Below, in pieces: positions 49,441 through 61,365 of a DNA stretch of 64,000 nucleotides (position 1 is its first letter; every line of letters starts with the position of its first letter). The DNA is from Albula goreensis (lineage: Eukaryota > Chordata > Actinopteri > Albuliformes > Albulidae), in contig CM040745.1 in assembly GCA_022829145.1 (NCBI GenBank), positions 22,598,906 to 22,662,905 on the forward strand. The letters run 5' to 3'. The notes beneath the pieces were generated by a model. That model had not been told where the DNA came from and ran no database searches. It saw only the letters and a list, made by a program, of their open reading frames with translations. A program made the position numbers and the translations under genes.

Positions 49441-50580
49441 GTTAATTTAGGGGGTGCTATATCTAGGGGGTACGGTTGGTTCTAGACAAAGACCCAGCAT
49501 TTTCCACAAAACCTTACATTAACAAGTAAAAGGTTTAAACACACAATAATCAATAATGATATAACATCAGCATAAACAAGAAATCATACCCTCCAGCTTA
49601 TGCCCCCATTACTGGGGGACAGGAGCAACCACCCCATGCCGTCTCTGTTCTGGAGGTGAAAGTGGCCTTCTCAGTTGAAGAGAAAATTATGGAAAGGCCT
49701 ATCCAAAGGGAAAGGCAGTTGCCGAGGGCTGATGGGAAGCAACATGTGGGTCATTTTCTGTCAAATTTCCCTCTCATTTAAGAGAAAATGTAAGAAGGGA
49801 CAAATGGCCATCACATCAGTTAGGTGACATGCATGAAAATCGGCAAGATCTGTGTCACATTCGGCAAAGGGTCCTTTTCCAGTTTTTTAACCTATGCCCC
49901 TAAGAGTCACTACTGCAACACTAATGCATGGACGACACTGTCATCATTGACTTGGAAGGACAAATCATGTAGGTCCAGATTCAGATCCTACATTCAACAT
50001 AGCCAACTGTATTTGCAATTAGGAAATTGAAATCTCATGTAATTGTTTACTATGTAACAATGTAACAGAAACTTGACATCAGTTTGACATTTATAGGCTA
50101 TTTCTTCTCAACAATCAATTCCTGCTGTTTGAGAGACAAAGTTCTCAACAACACTATCTCTTGCCAAGTGAAATTTATTAATAGTTGGAGGACCTTTTAT
50201 AAATGTAAGATTCCTAGGCTCCATTCCGATACACAACTTGAGGTGAGTTAGATAATTTCACCCATGTCCAATCAGTATCTGATCTTTTGCTTTGTCTAAA
50301 CAGCAAATAGACGCATGGAGACAGATTTATTCAAATCTTATTCATATCTGGTACCTGCATGTGCAACTTTGGTTGTCCAATCAAATCTGGTTATTTTCCT
50401 ATATTCGCCCTAGTGGTTTTTTGATAATTCTCCATGCAGCACTGTGTTTTCTTACATCATCACTCCATGGCAAAAATATGAACAAGCATGGCTTGCCTGA
50501 GCACCCTCGATCTGGTCACCAGTACAGTTTGTTTTGTTTGTTTGCTTGTGAGAAGAGCATGGGCATCAGTTTGTTTTGAA
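49441..50580. other. Unannotated stretch, possibly repeat-derived
   Basis: The 49440-49760 part (GGGGGTGCTATATCTAGGGG, CAGGAGCAACCACCCCATGC) differs in composition from its flanks and looks like a decayed insertion of unknown family. No frame is informative. Confidence 0.25.
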
Positions 50581-50700
50581 AAGCGCTGGGGACGAGGACG
50601 GGTTCAACCAACTAAAGGCTTTCAAAAAGTGGTGGGGACGAAACAGGCCACCGCAAAAAGTTGAGGGGACATGTTCCCAGCGTTCCCAGCGTAAATGACA
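50581..50700. repeat. GGGGAC-rich repeat fragment
   Basis: GGGGACG/GGGGACA occurs three times within about 90 bases (AGCGCTGGGGACGAGGACG, AGTGGTGGGGACGAAACAG, GTTGAGGGGACATGTTCCC) and the block ends in a tandem TTCCCAGCG pair. It is CpG-richer than all neighbouring DNA. It resembles ends of fish elements with GGGGACATGTCCCC motifs, but the partner end was not found. Confidence 0.4.
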
Positions 50701-53700
50701 TGTATGAAGAAGCATATTTTTAAATTGAATTGGACTTCATTTGAGCATGAAGGGCTCTCCAAATCTGATTATCAATTTTATTACTGTTCGCCAGCTTTCT
50801 AGCACTTTGAATGTTTTTACTTTTAATAAGAGTGCTTTCCCGAGCAGTCTTGTGTGGCTCATTTATGCATTCTGTTGATAAAGTAAATGCTCTGAAACAC
50901 CAGATTTTTTTTTTTTTTTTTTTTTTTCGAAATTTCACAAGGCAGGTAATTTTATAACCGGAAAAAATTGAAATCAGCTGTCTTCTTATCAGCTGTGTGC
51001 CACCGCTTTCCCCACTGGTTTAATTTAACTGACTGTCAAGCCCATGTAAATGCAGTAGGCTTAGTTAATATCAGTTCTTGTTTATGTTTTCTGTTAATGA
51101 ATTCAATGTTGGTTAAGTCACATACCAGACTCTGTAAGTATAATAACAGGCCATTTGGGACTACAGTGTGATGTAGATGCTCCATGGTTTATTTTGGTAA
51201 TGAGTCATTAAAAGCATAGCTATAGAGCAACAATGCATACTGAATAATACTATTTCATTCATTACAACTTTTATTAGCTGCAGTCATCGGTCTGCCTTCC
51301 AGTGCATTGTGTTAGTTAATAACGTTACGGGTACTGTGTTGCCCAATTTAATTGTCCTCATCCCTGTTTGTTATACATGCTGCTTATTTATGGACTCCTG
51401 CAATCTTAATTCTGAAAATAGACACATAATATTAATTGATAGAGTGAAATTTAATTGCTAGTGTTTCATGATAATGATAAATTCATTAGATGACTGAGAA
51501 AGAGATATGAAATAAAACTGTATACACATAATTTTCATAGTCAATATAAAAGACTACATATGTTGCCCTACCTATGACCATATATATATGACCCAGTCAA
51601 TATAGTTATTTTTTTACTTGTATACTGTTTACATAAACTAGACAACTATGTTGTCTTTGGTGCTAATTTGAAAAATATATTCACATAATTACATGTGTCA
51701 TAACATTTGTTGTAGAACATACTATTCTAGTTGAAATATATAGTACAAAACTTGAGTGACCAGGGACAAATCAACACAAGCTAGCTTTAGCATTAGTCAA
51801 AATGCTGCTGAATGTGCAGTACAAGTGGCTCTGAGGCATTTTTCTCCAAACAAAGCTTTGCCATTTTATTTTTATTAAAGTTAGTGTTCCTAGGTCAGAC
51901 ATGCAGGACATTAGCAACATAGGCTGCTAAATATATCCCCTCGCCTTAACGTTTAACCTGACAATATATGAATTATATCTTTTTTAAATGAGCTGACGTT
52001 TTCACCTGAAGTCTTGCTTTGATAAGAGTGGAAATAACCACAAATAAGTAATTTGATATCACAAGGCAAACTACACCTGCAGATTGAAGTCATTACCACA
52101 GATGCTAACTAGCCAGCCTGACACACTGACATTAGCAAGCTGGGTCTGTGAGCCCACAAAATCTCCTATCTTCAGTACTGTATTTTTTCTGACCTACATG
52201 TGTTTGTGTGTATGTGTGTGCACCAGATGCCTAAGGTGCAATATCTCAGTAGCACCACTAAAATCAGTATAAACCATCTGCAGCATGACTTGGTTTTTGG
52301 ACATGAATTTGGTTGACAGTAACCTGTCAGCTTCACATTGCTTTAAAATACCAAACTCTTCTTCAGTAAAAACCTGCCCAAATGGATGCAAGTTCATTTG
52401 CAGTTTTAGAATTTTGGCACATAAGGGAAAAATGAAAATGGTGTCATTATGCAACAACAATAGCATGTAATAGATTGCAGGCCTGCACTGCTCAGCTTCT
52501 TCTTGTGACTTATTATGACACTGTCCTGCATCAGGGGACCCTGGAGTTTAACTATTGTCTTCACTGTATTGAGTAGTACTTCATGTTTAATTCCCTGAGG
52601 TTGTCTACATTGAAACTTTCAAGGTTTCCAGACCTCTATGTCATTTCTATAATGTCACAGTCTGTGTGGAGGATATGCTCATACAATAATAGGAGGAAAG
52701 GTTTCTGTTTGTCATAAATGTTCTTCTGTTCCACAAAAGGAAAAAAAAGGAAAAGAAAAAAAGGAGTGCTGAAAATAGTATTATCAAGTACTTAGTATTT
52801 GGTCATATTTAAAAAAAAAAAAGAAAAACCAATATCGTAACAAGGGTTATGTAGGCATTCATTTGACATTCAATGACTGTTTAACCATTAATGCTTAACA
52901 TTGAAATAATACACTTGAACATAAGGAAAACAATATGTTGTAAAATGTTTAAAACATTGCTGTGCTATTTAGTTTTTTATTGGATTTTCACAGAGTGTTT
53001 TCCAAAACAATTCATATCATACAGCTGGCATTTTTGCATTTTACTGAAAATCACTTTGGACATTTGTTGAAAACATTTCAAAGATGTGTTGCAAATGTGG
53101 TCTTACTGTCGCTGTAGTCACTTGTGCTGTAATCACAATGTGATTCAGTTCAGTTGTATTTAAAAGTGACAGCAACCTCATGTCGATGAGTAGTGCACTA
53201 TATATGGAAATGAGGGATGCAAATGAATTGTTTACATGCAAGGCTTTCCTGGCTCAAAAGTGTTTTGGGAAAGCCTCCAAACTATAGACAGTAGAAATGT
53301 AGGTCAGTCACAATGAATCTGAACCTGCTTTCAGAAGTCCACTGGGGGATGTTCAGGGACTGTAATGGGTCATTCATAATTATTTAATGTTTACTCTGTG
53401 CTTTTGATAGAGGCTAAAATGTCAGCTTTCTTTAATCTCTGTTATGCTTGGATATACATTCAGTGGGTGGTGTCTATGCAGAATAGAGTGAAAGCCTCAA
53501 ATGTACAGGTTATTTTCAAGAATATTGTGTCACCAGTACTCAAAAATTTTGAATTATTTGTTAATTTTTTAAAGCATATTTAGTTGTTTAGTAAAAAATC
53601 TACATTTTCCTTTGGTTTTCACCAACACTCAAATGGGTCTTCAGTAAACAACTGTATGTAGATAATTCTAAATGTGTAACATATTCAATACAGTAAATGT

Positions 53701-54669
53701 CAAAGACAAAAACTCAAAGCCCTTGATCAAAACAAAAAATATTGTTTCAGCTTGGTGCAGTGGAGCCCAATAGTATATGTACAAAGTTCTGTGATGTTTT
53801 ACTGTATTGACTGACTCAGTATAATTATTCTGAATTCAAGTAAGGCAGCAGTGTGCTTTAATCGATAAGACAAATATGCCCCTTGTTTCCCAATGACTTC
53901 TCAGTTGTTGTCAGGTAACAGTCCTGCTGCCTGCAGGTTTGGAGTAGAGTCTGATTAATTCTACTTTGCTCCCTTGGTGTTGCTGTTCAACTTAACCTGA
54001 CTGTGGCTGACATATGAAATCAATTATCCCTTAACTGGGTCAGAGAGTACTGTTGCCTATGCTCCTGTATTCATTCTCATTGTTCCACATTACATAAGGG
54101 ATGCTCAGTTGATTATATGGCATATAATATATGGTTAGGTATTCATTTTTGAAATGACATTTCAAATATGTAATTTAACTGAAGGAAATTTATTTTCTGT
54201 AAAAATTATTAAATGTACATATAGTTTTTTATTCTTTGGGTTTAGTTTAACTTGGAAACAGAAGGCAGTGTGCATTCATATATCCAGGGAATGCAGAAGT
54301 AAGACTCTGTTTTCATTGCCTTTGAAATTCTGTAAATGTATGAATAAGTCAGATCCATAAATGCAGAGAATGTGTAACCTAAGTAATAGCGTATAAACTT
54401 GTGTGATTGAACCTCAGTCAATATTATTATTACACTTTGTATTGATTAGGCTGTATAACTTTTTGGGTATATGATTAGTTTTAAGACAAGCATGCACAAA
54501 GTGATTTAAAGTGTTTAAAAATGTGTGTTTGGATTAGGTCTCATAAAATTAAACCACCTGTTGATTTATCACTTCAGTAATATTTACTTTTTGTGGTGTC
54601 AAAACAAATAAGGGAGGGTTCAGGTACACCCTTGCTAAGTTGCGAGTATTGTCACATAGAAGGCACAAT
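50701..54669. other. Proposed intron, nothing recognised
   Basis: Contains a T23 run at 50905-50927 and purine-rich tracts near 52739-52765 and 52810-52826. Short frames lack motifs. No named repeat. Confidence 0.4.
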
Positions 54670-56485
54670 CAGGGCTGGACTGGGACAAAAAATTGGCCTT
54701 GGCATTTTTGGCCTAGACGGCCCATCACAATCGGTTGGATACCCCCACCAGTACACCGTCCTTGTGGTCCCCTAAATATGCGTAACTACTGTACTATTCC
54801 ATCAAACCACTACAAAGCTGAATAGTAAGTGCCATGGACAAGTGTACCAGTGCAAGTGGACCAGTGCACTCACTTGCACTCACAGTGACTCTCTGGTAAT
54901 CAGAGGTGGCCGTGGAGTACACAGTCTCCATACTCAAGTAGATCTACAAGTAATTGTCAAAGAAAGCTTCAAAGTATCATTTCAAATTATTTAATAAAAT
55001 GTAATTATACAAGAATGTATAAAGTATACAAGTCAAAATGTTGCCTGTGAACTCTACACCAATGAACAGCAAAGATCTCCTCCTCCTTTTCAAGGCAACC
55101 TTGAAAAGAGTGATACTGGTATTGAGCAAATAGATGTTTATTCAATTAATGCATGGAGCTGTTCCATCTTATTTCATTTGATACTAACTATTCAGCTCAT
55201 ACAGATCCAAATATTGATCATGGATATTGCATAAGGTTTTCACAGTTAATAGGTCATCGTTTTGTTTTATATTAATGTTCAAAGAGGAGTAATAGTTAGA
55301 TCTTTGAGTGTGATAGGGTAATTACAGCAAAGGTGTGCTTGTTTGTTTGTTTGGGGAGTTTGATCTACAGTTCATGCTCCTACCACATGAAGGTGCATGC
55401 TCAATGGACAGCAGCACCCAACAATGTGAACTTACTGTTGGTTGAAAGCTACCCCACAGATAGTATTAACAGTAACCCATACCATATATATCCAGTTACT
55501 ACCATACCTGGCTGAAAACACACATAGGACAACTTTTTTGTCTGTTGTCAGAAATGAAAACGTTTTTTTTTTTTTCCTGTACACTAATACATAAGCAGAC
55601 ACATTTTAGCACAGTAGAGCTACAGGTGGTGTATATTACATAGCCTTTTCACCCATCTTCATCAAGGGAACCCTTAGCCTAATAATTTTAATAATATTAT
55701 GATGATATGATATGGACCTTAGGTCACTCACAGAAACATGGGCTTAGCCAACGCAATGCTGACAAAGTAATGTTAGCTAGTTAACATTAGAATAGTCAGC
55801 CAAAGTTGCGACTGAATTAGGGAACTATGCTAGCTACAAAAACAATGCCAAATAGCTTATGCTGCACCATTTGACACTGACTGACTGAGTGACCACCAGC
55901 AGTCGGTGATAGTTTCACTTTATGATAGCATTACGATGATGTTATCTTATTGTCATGGACATTAATTGAATTAATCATCATCATTGTCATCATGGCATGG
56001 CACACACTCTACCTCGCTACTCCCTCCCTGCGAGTCCCTCTTAATCGTGAAGCTACTCCATGCTTACCGCTTCAACTACTCTCTCCTCCTGCTCCTGCTC
56101 ACTCTTTCCCTCGGTCCTGCCATGCTCACTCTGTCCCTCCTAGGCTTCCCTGTCACATGCCTGCTCCTCTGCCTGACAGTGGCCATGGCCAGCCACCTCT
56201 CCTCCTTCAGGTTCCACCTGTTGCTGCACAATATTTGATGCTATAGATATTGAAGCTACTGCAGCCCCTGCAGCAAACTTTTGTTATTTTTGCAGATTTG
56301 GCTGCATCCTCCTCTCGATTTTTAATTTTTTCTGACCCACAACTTCTCTGCACCCCCCTTGCGCTTGTGTTTATCCATTTTGACGCCCTCATCCATCCAC
56401 AGATTTGTGGCTCTGGAAACTTTTTAAAAGCTACGCTGCATCAAAAATCCCATGGTATCACAAAGAGCTTTCCAACCGACAAAGG
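54670..56485 (-). mobile_element. hAT-superfamily transposon remnant with ZMYM1-like N-terminus
   Basis: The low-coordinate end begins CAGGGCTGGACTGGGAC, a terminus seen on many fish hAT elements. On the minus strand an open frame at 56392-56207 includes REEDAAKSAKIT, preceded by a basic stretch (GSEKIKNR). This matches the start of ZMYM1-like hAT transposases, whose N-terminus carries a basic patch and a DAAKCAKIT-like motif. A Glu/Gly/Gln-rich linker (VEPEGGEVAGHGHCQAEEQA) follows in a shifted frame at about 56220-56140. The zinc-finger and catalytic parts are not found, so most of the gene is lost. The high-coordinate terminus was not found and the right edge is approximate. The region also contains a scrap (54903-54960, CAGAGGTGG then ACTCAAGTAGA) resembling the end of another fish MITE. 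Confidence 0.45.
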
Positions 56486-56489
56486 TTAG

Positions 56490-57412
56490 ACAGGTATATT
56501 CAATAGATGTTCATTGAATCCTTAGAATCCAGTTATTTAAATGATATACAGATTCACATACTCTGTGACATCTTTAACTGCTACTAACAGACAGAACTAA
56601 ATCTGGGGTGGGATTGATAGAAAGGGTAATTCCGTGGGATTACAACCTTGCCTTAAATTTGAGTTGATTATGTGACATTTAGCAATGGCCTTCAAGAATT
56701 ATTATACTAACATAAGTTGAAGCCCAGCCATTCAGAGAACATATATTTTGAAACTACACAACTGTATAGTCACAATTAATTTAAGATACTTCTCCAGTTC
56801 AAATGTAGGTTTTGCAAGATTTACAGAACAGTCTGTCCTTATTCTGGAGTGAAATCAATGCACTGTCAAACATTCCTTACTGTGTTAAGCCTTCTGCTAA
56901 TTATCTGTTGATTGGCAGAAGGAATGTTTAATTACAACTTCAGCACTTCATGTCCTGATGTTTTTGATTTCTTCATGCCCCCCACCCTGGTTCCCTACCT
57001 CTTTTAATATGACTGACTCCCATCTAATGGAGGGTTTCATATCAGTTCCCTCATGCTCTAAGTTGCCACTCAGACGAATGTTCTGACTGGTATGGTTCCC
57101 TGAAGAGCAATTGTAGGCCTATTCCAATATAGGCCTGAAAAGAAAATATTACAGGCCTGAAAAGAACATTTTTTCCAGCTTGCAAACAAAGGAATGTTAT
57201 TTGGCAGAACTGGGAAGTACTACAAAGCAAAATTACCATCGAAATCAAGTGTTGGCTTTATTTACAATTTTAATTTAAATTTTCTTTGTGAGAAGATCCA
57301 TAATATATTGTTTTGCCAATCTAGTAGTGACGAAATATAGCACCTGCCATAATGTATTTTTTTCTCTATTTGGCTCTGTACTTCATAATTTTTTAATTGT
57401 AATTAAACAATT
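56490..57412. other. Proposed intron, no gene
   Basis: Contains the nested inverted repeat at 56868-56929. Short frames without motif. No named repeat. Confidence 0.4.
56868..56929. repeat. Nested, competing inverted repeats
   Basis: AAACATTCCT (56868-56877) pairs with AGGAATGTTT (56920-56929), and CCTTCTGC (56890-56897) pairs with GCAGAAGG (56915-56922). The two right arms overlap by three bases, so the two stems nearly stack into one extended hairpin around a TAATTATCTGTTGATT loop. Confidence 0.7.
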
Positions 57413-58470
57413 GACATAAGAACATAAGAACATAAGAAGAACATAAGAACATATTATGACGAGGACAGGCCATTCGGCCCAACAAAGCTCGCCATTACAT
57501 TATTTAAAGAGTATCCAAAACTGCATCAAGTCTGGACTTGAACACAGCAAGGGTCTCTGCCTCAACTACATGACCTGGCAACCCATTCCATGTATTGATA
57601 ACTCTTTGCGTGAAATAATACTTCCTTACATCAGTGCGGAACTTACTCTTAACTAGTTTCCATTTATGTCCCCTTGTCTTACAGACTGAACTTAATTTAA
57701 AAAATGTATCGTAGCTAACCTTGTTGAGTCCCTTTATAAATTTAAAAACCTCTATTAAATCACCCCTTAGTCTCCTCTTGCTGAGTCTAAATAGGTTAAG
57801 TAACTTTAGTCTTGCCTCGTAGCTTTTATGTTTCATGCCAGGAACTAATTTAGTTGCCCTCCTTTGTACTTTTTCAAGAGCCTCGATATCTTTCTTATAG
57901 TGCGGTGCCCAGAACTGCACACAGTATTCCAAGCGTGGTCTAACTAAAGCATTGTATAATTTTAATATAACCTCCTTAGATTTATAATCAATACTTTTGG
58001 CTATATATCCTAGCATCCTGTTGGCCTTTTTTTTGCTACAGCACACTGCCTAGATCCTGTTAGGCTTTGGTCAACTATTACTCCCAAGTCTTTTTCAAAT
58101 TGAGCACAATCTAGTTTACTTCCTCCCATGAAGTAGTCTTGTCTGATGTTCTTGTTGCCCACATGCAAGACTTTACATTTAGTTAAGTTGAATGTCATCT
58201 GCCAGGTACCTGCCCACATATGGATGCTGTTTAGGTCTTCTTGTATTACCTTAGTTGATTCTATACTGTTTGCTAGTCCCCCCAGTTTTGTGTCATCTGC
58301 AAATTTTACTATTTTACTACTAACCTCTGCATCAAGATCATTTATGTAAATAAGGAAAAGCAAAGGCCCCAACACCGATCCCTGTGGGACTCCACTTCTC
58401 ACAGGACCCTGTTCTGAAACAATTCCTCCAACAGTTACACTCTGCTTACTACCAGCCAGCCAACTTCAAA
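57413..58470 (-). mobile_element. 5'-truncated CR1-clade LINE, reverse transcriptase C-terminal half plus 3' end
   Basis: On the minus strand the order is: thumb-proximal WLAGSKQSVTVGG; GVPQGSVLGPLLFLIYIND; the catalytic FADDTKLGG (FADD at 58292-58303); WQMTFNLTKCKVLHVG; then, in another frame, NRMLGYIAKSIDYKSKEVI, LVRPRLEYCVQFWAPHYKKD, LEKVQRRATKLVPG, and the C-terminal RVINTWNGLPGHVVEAETL, stopping at 57504. A short untranslated part with GGCCATTCGGCCCAACAAAG and an (AACATAAG)n tail at 57413-57452 completes the 3' end. One frameshift lies in the run of eight A (plus T8) near 58027-58034, between AVAKK and KANRML. A stop (TGA at 58466-58468, apparently for Trp) lies near the 5' edge. Endonuclease and fingers are missing. 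It is a typical dead, 5'-truncated LINE insertion. Confidence 0.9.
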
Positions 58471-58619
58471 CCCACTCGGTGGGTTCATGTAGCTAAAGTG
58501 CACATTCTCAGCCTATTACTAAAGGTTGTATTTATGAATTTTGGTTTTTCCATTTAGAAATTACTGCACCTTTTATACAAAACCCTGCAACCTGAAATTT
58601 ATGCTATGTGAATTAAAGT
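58471..58619. other. Junction between LINE and Tc1 copies
   Basis: A short unclassified spacer. Its T-rich centre may include the decayed terminal repeat of the neighbouring Tc1 element, but no clear inverted pair was found. Confidence 0.3.
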
Positions 58620-59830
58620 AGTCATGTGTAGTACTTTGTCACATATCCTTTGCTTGTAATGGCTGTGTTATGTTTGTGACCCATAAACACTAGGTGTGGA
58701 GTATCTTCTCTGATGATGCTCTGCCTGGCCTGTACTGGATCCACCTTCAGCTCCTGCTTCTTTTGGGACTATTTGCCTTAAATTGCTTTCAGCCTATTAA
58801 AAACATTTTTAGTTGTTTTTTCAGATTGGGTGATAATTGCCATGATGTAGGATGAATCACCATCCAATGAGTTTGGAGGTATTTGGTTGATCTTGAGCAG
58901 AACAAATGTTTCTGTACACTTTGGAATTTAGTCTGCTGCTGCTTTCAGCAGTGAGCCAGTATCTTTGGTAGCCACACATATTCAAACCATAACACCCCCA
59001 CCAGTATGTTTCATAAATGTGGTAGTATCTCCTTATGGCCTCCATATTTTGTGGTTGCCATTACTCTGATACAAGTAAATGTTCAGCTCATCTGTCCGCA
59101 AAACCTTTTTCCGGAACACTTAAGGTTCTTTTGGATACATCTTAGCAAAGTGTAACCTGGGCATCCTGTGTTTTGCAGCTGTGTTTGGCAGTTCCACATT
59201 TTGCTGTTGCTATTTCTCTGATACAAATGAATGTTCAGCTCATCTGTCTGCAAGACCTTTTTCTGGAACACTGCAGGTTCTTTTGGATGCTTTGGATACT
59301 TCTTAGCAAACTGTGAAGGCCATCCTGTGTTTTGCAGCTAATTAGTGGTTTGTATCTTGTAGTGTAGCTGCTGTAGTTCTGTTTTTTAAAATCTTTTATG
59401 GACAATAGTCACTGACATCCCCATGACATCTTCCTAAAGAATGTTTCTGATCTGCCGAGCAGGTGTCTGAGGGTTTTTCTTCATTATGGTAAGAATGCTT
59501 TGGTCATCAGCTGTTGATTGCCCTTAGCCTACCAGGCCCTGTGTGATTGCTGAGCTCATCAGTACCCTTTTCTTCTTCATGGCTGCAGTTAATGATGGCT
59601 TTGTTGACTTTCATTGGCACGTCTTTGGTTTTCTTGTTTAAAAATGCCCCAAAAGCAATCAAAAGCCAAGAATCAAGGCTACATACTGAAAGCTGTCTTA
59701 CACTTGCACAAAGGAAGCAACCGAACACACTAACTAATCTGAAACACCCGTGAAGCCATTTGTGCCAAAATGGTGCCCTGAAATCTGAGGTTATGCATAA
59801 AAAACTGCTGTATTTCTACATGGTACAAAA
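58620..59830 (-). mobile_element. Degenerate Tc1/mariner transposon with internal duplication
   Basis: On the minus strand the transposase order can be followed in pieces. First a helix-turn-helix/linker region includes GTDELSNHTGPGRLRAINS and HNEEKPSDT-like text. The catalytic region follows, with TDELNIHLYQRNSNSKMW and TDELNIYLYQ at 59095-59084 (the first Asp of DDE), then TGGGVMVW, then SRLNSKVYRNICSAQDQPN near 58930. These match fish Tc1-type transposases (WTDETKINLYQ, GGGVMVWG, NSEVYRNFC). Many stops and shifts separate the pieces. A 152-base tandem duplication doubles the TDEL segment (see separate entry). No clean terminal inverted repeats or TA duplications were seen, so the edges are approximate. 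Confidence 0.75.
59041..59341 (-). repeat. 152-bp tandem duplication inside the Tc1 transposase
   Basis: Unit one (59041-59192) and unit two (59193-59341) begin TCCATATTTTGTGGTTGCCA and TCCACATTTTGCTGTTGCTA. They share CTGATACAAATGAATGTTC, CAGCTCATCTGTCTGCA and end CATCCTGTGTTTTGCAGCT. Every anchor is offset by exactly 152 bases until unit two gains a nine-base TTTGGATGC stretch. The copies differ at many sites, so the duplication is itself old. Confidence 0.85.
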
Positions 59831-60416
59831 CAAAATGTATAAAAATACTTTAAAGTAAAAGTGGGTTGTTAAAAGTTTTATATTGGAAATTCAAAATCTG
59901 TTTGATTTTGAGTTCAAATTTGATGGAGGTCAGATTCAGTTTATATTTAGAATGAAATCCCTGCACTGTATTGTTTCCTCTCTGCATCATGTATAAATGT
60001 CTTTTCTGATAACATGGATACATTACAGGTTATACACCTTTAGTTTGTATGCAATTTGTAATGAATATAATTGGAAGTATTACTGGCACATAGAGTAATA
60101 TTTGCTGTTGTATCCAGCATTGCAGTTGTGATTGGTAATGCAGTCTGTCTTGGATATGCTGGAACCCAAGGGTCATTCCCTGGGAGCTGATCTGACTACA
60201 GGCAGGCATGTCTGGTTCTGTCTTGGCTGGACTGATGCACTTATCTGCTCAGGGCAGTATCCTGATTCATTGGAACAGGTATAGACTGGATACTTGCAAG
60301 AGACAGGTAATGTCACCACCCCCAATATTCTCCTCAGGGTCATGCCACTGCAACAAAAAGGCATTGGGAAAAGCTTGAATTCAGCTGGGATTTTCTGAGT
60401 CACAGTCGGGCCTGGA

Positions 60417-60420
<4 letters not shown>
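59831..60420. other. Unannotated stretch
   Basis: Mixed composition near 60160-60420 without a recognised family. The minus-strand frame at 60173-60517 is opened by the TG microsatellite and shows no domain. Confidence 0.4.

Positions 60421-60504
<84 letters not shown>
60421..60504. repeat. (TG)42 microsatellite
   Basis: Eighty-four uninterrupted bases of TG. Pure tracts this long are highly mutable and can form Z-DNA. The true length may differ from the assembly. Confidence 0.98.
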
Positions 60505-60506
<2 letters not shown>

Positions 60507-61335
60507 CCGTTATTCATCTATTTAAAACTTGTTTTATTTTAATATAATTTATGTTTTCATGTTATGTATCTTTAACTAGATTACAATTGCTTAATTAGAC
60601 TGTGTGATTATGGTGAGTTTAATTTATGTTTTATATTGGTGTGTACATTTTGTTTTTCCATCTCTCATTGTATTTGGGGAAAGGGGTAGGGGCCTGGATG
60701 GGAAGGCAGGGCCTGCAGATCATTGATGTCTTTATGCAAGCCAGGCTGCGATGTGTTCTGACCACTTCTGAGAATTTGTGTTAATGGTGCATTCCAGGGA
60801 TATATTTGATTCAGTATCCCCTCCCTCTGGTTTGTTCATAGAAGCATGCTGTCTGCATGCTTGAACACTTTCCTCCACATTCTCTTGACCTTTTACAAGG
60901 ACTTTGAAATCCATTTAAACAAGATTTACACATTTATTTTCACAAGTAGCATTTTAAATGTATCCTTTTGGAATTTGTAAATGGAAGACATTTGACCCAG
61001 CTTTTGGAACATTTTAGATGGATTGTACATGTTTGTATATGCAACCATGTCTGTCTGTGAGTACAAGCTCTGTACATCAGTAGAGGTACCATTGTCTTAA
61101 AATTGGCATTGTGTACTGTGCTGGATAGTACTTTGCAAGGAGAAAAACAGTATTCAGAATGTGCCAAATCCACTCTGCAGTTGGTTATGTGTGTAAGCCA
61201 TCTGTGAATATGAGTGCAGCGGAAGATCAGGAAAGAGATAACCCAAGGGCATGGCATTCACCTGTCTCTGTGTAGAGAGCTGTAGAGATTGTCTGTCCTT
61301 GTAAGTTCCTTTGCCTGATCAGGTACAAAGCACAG

Positions 61336-61365
61336 TTTATTGTACAGCCAATGCTGTACAATAAA
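61336..61365. repeat. Perfect 13-bp hairpin, loop CAAT
   Basis: TTTATTGTACAGC is followed after four bases by its exact reverse complement GCTGTACAATAAA. Both strands contain AATAAA within it. No U-tract or protein-gene end is adjacent, so a terminator role is not implied. Confidence 0.85.

Noticed and set aside
58471-58619. Terminal inverted repeats for the Tc1 copy
   Set aside because: I compared the edges near 58.57-58.62 kb and 59.77-59.87 kb. Only short, shifted similarities were seen, not enough to define ends or a TA duplication.
60173-60517. 114-codon minus-strand frame with a Thr-His repeat
   Set aside because: The repeat part is the (TG)42 microsatellite read as CACACA. The remainder has no domain.
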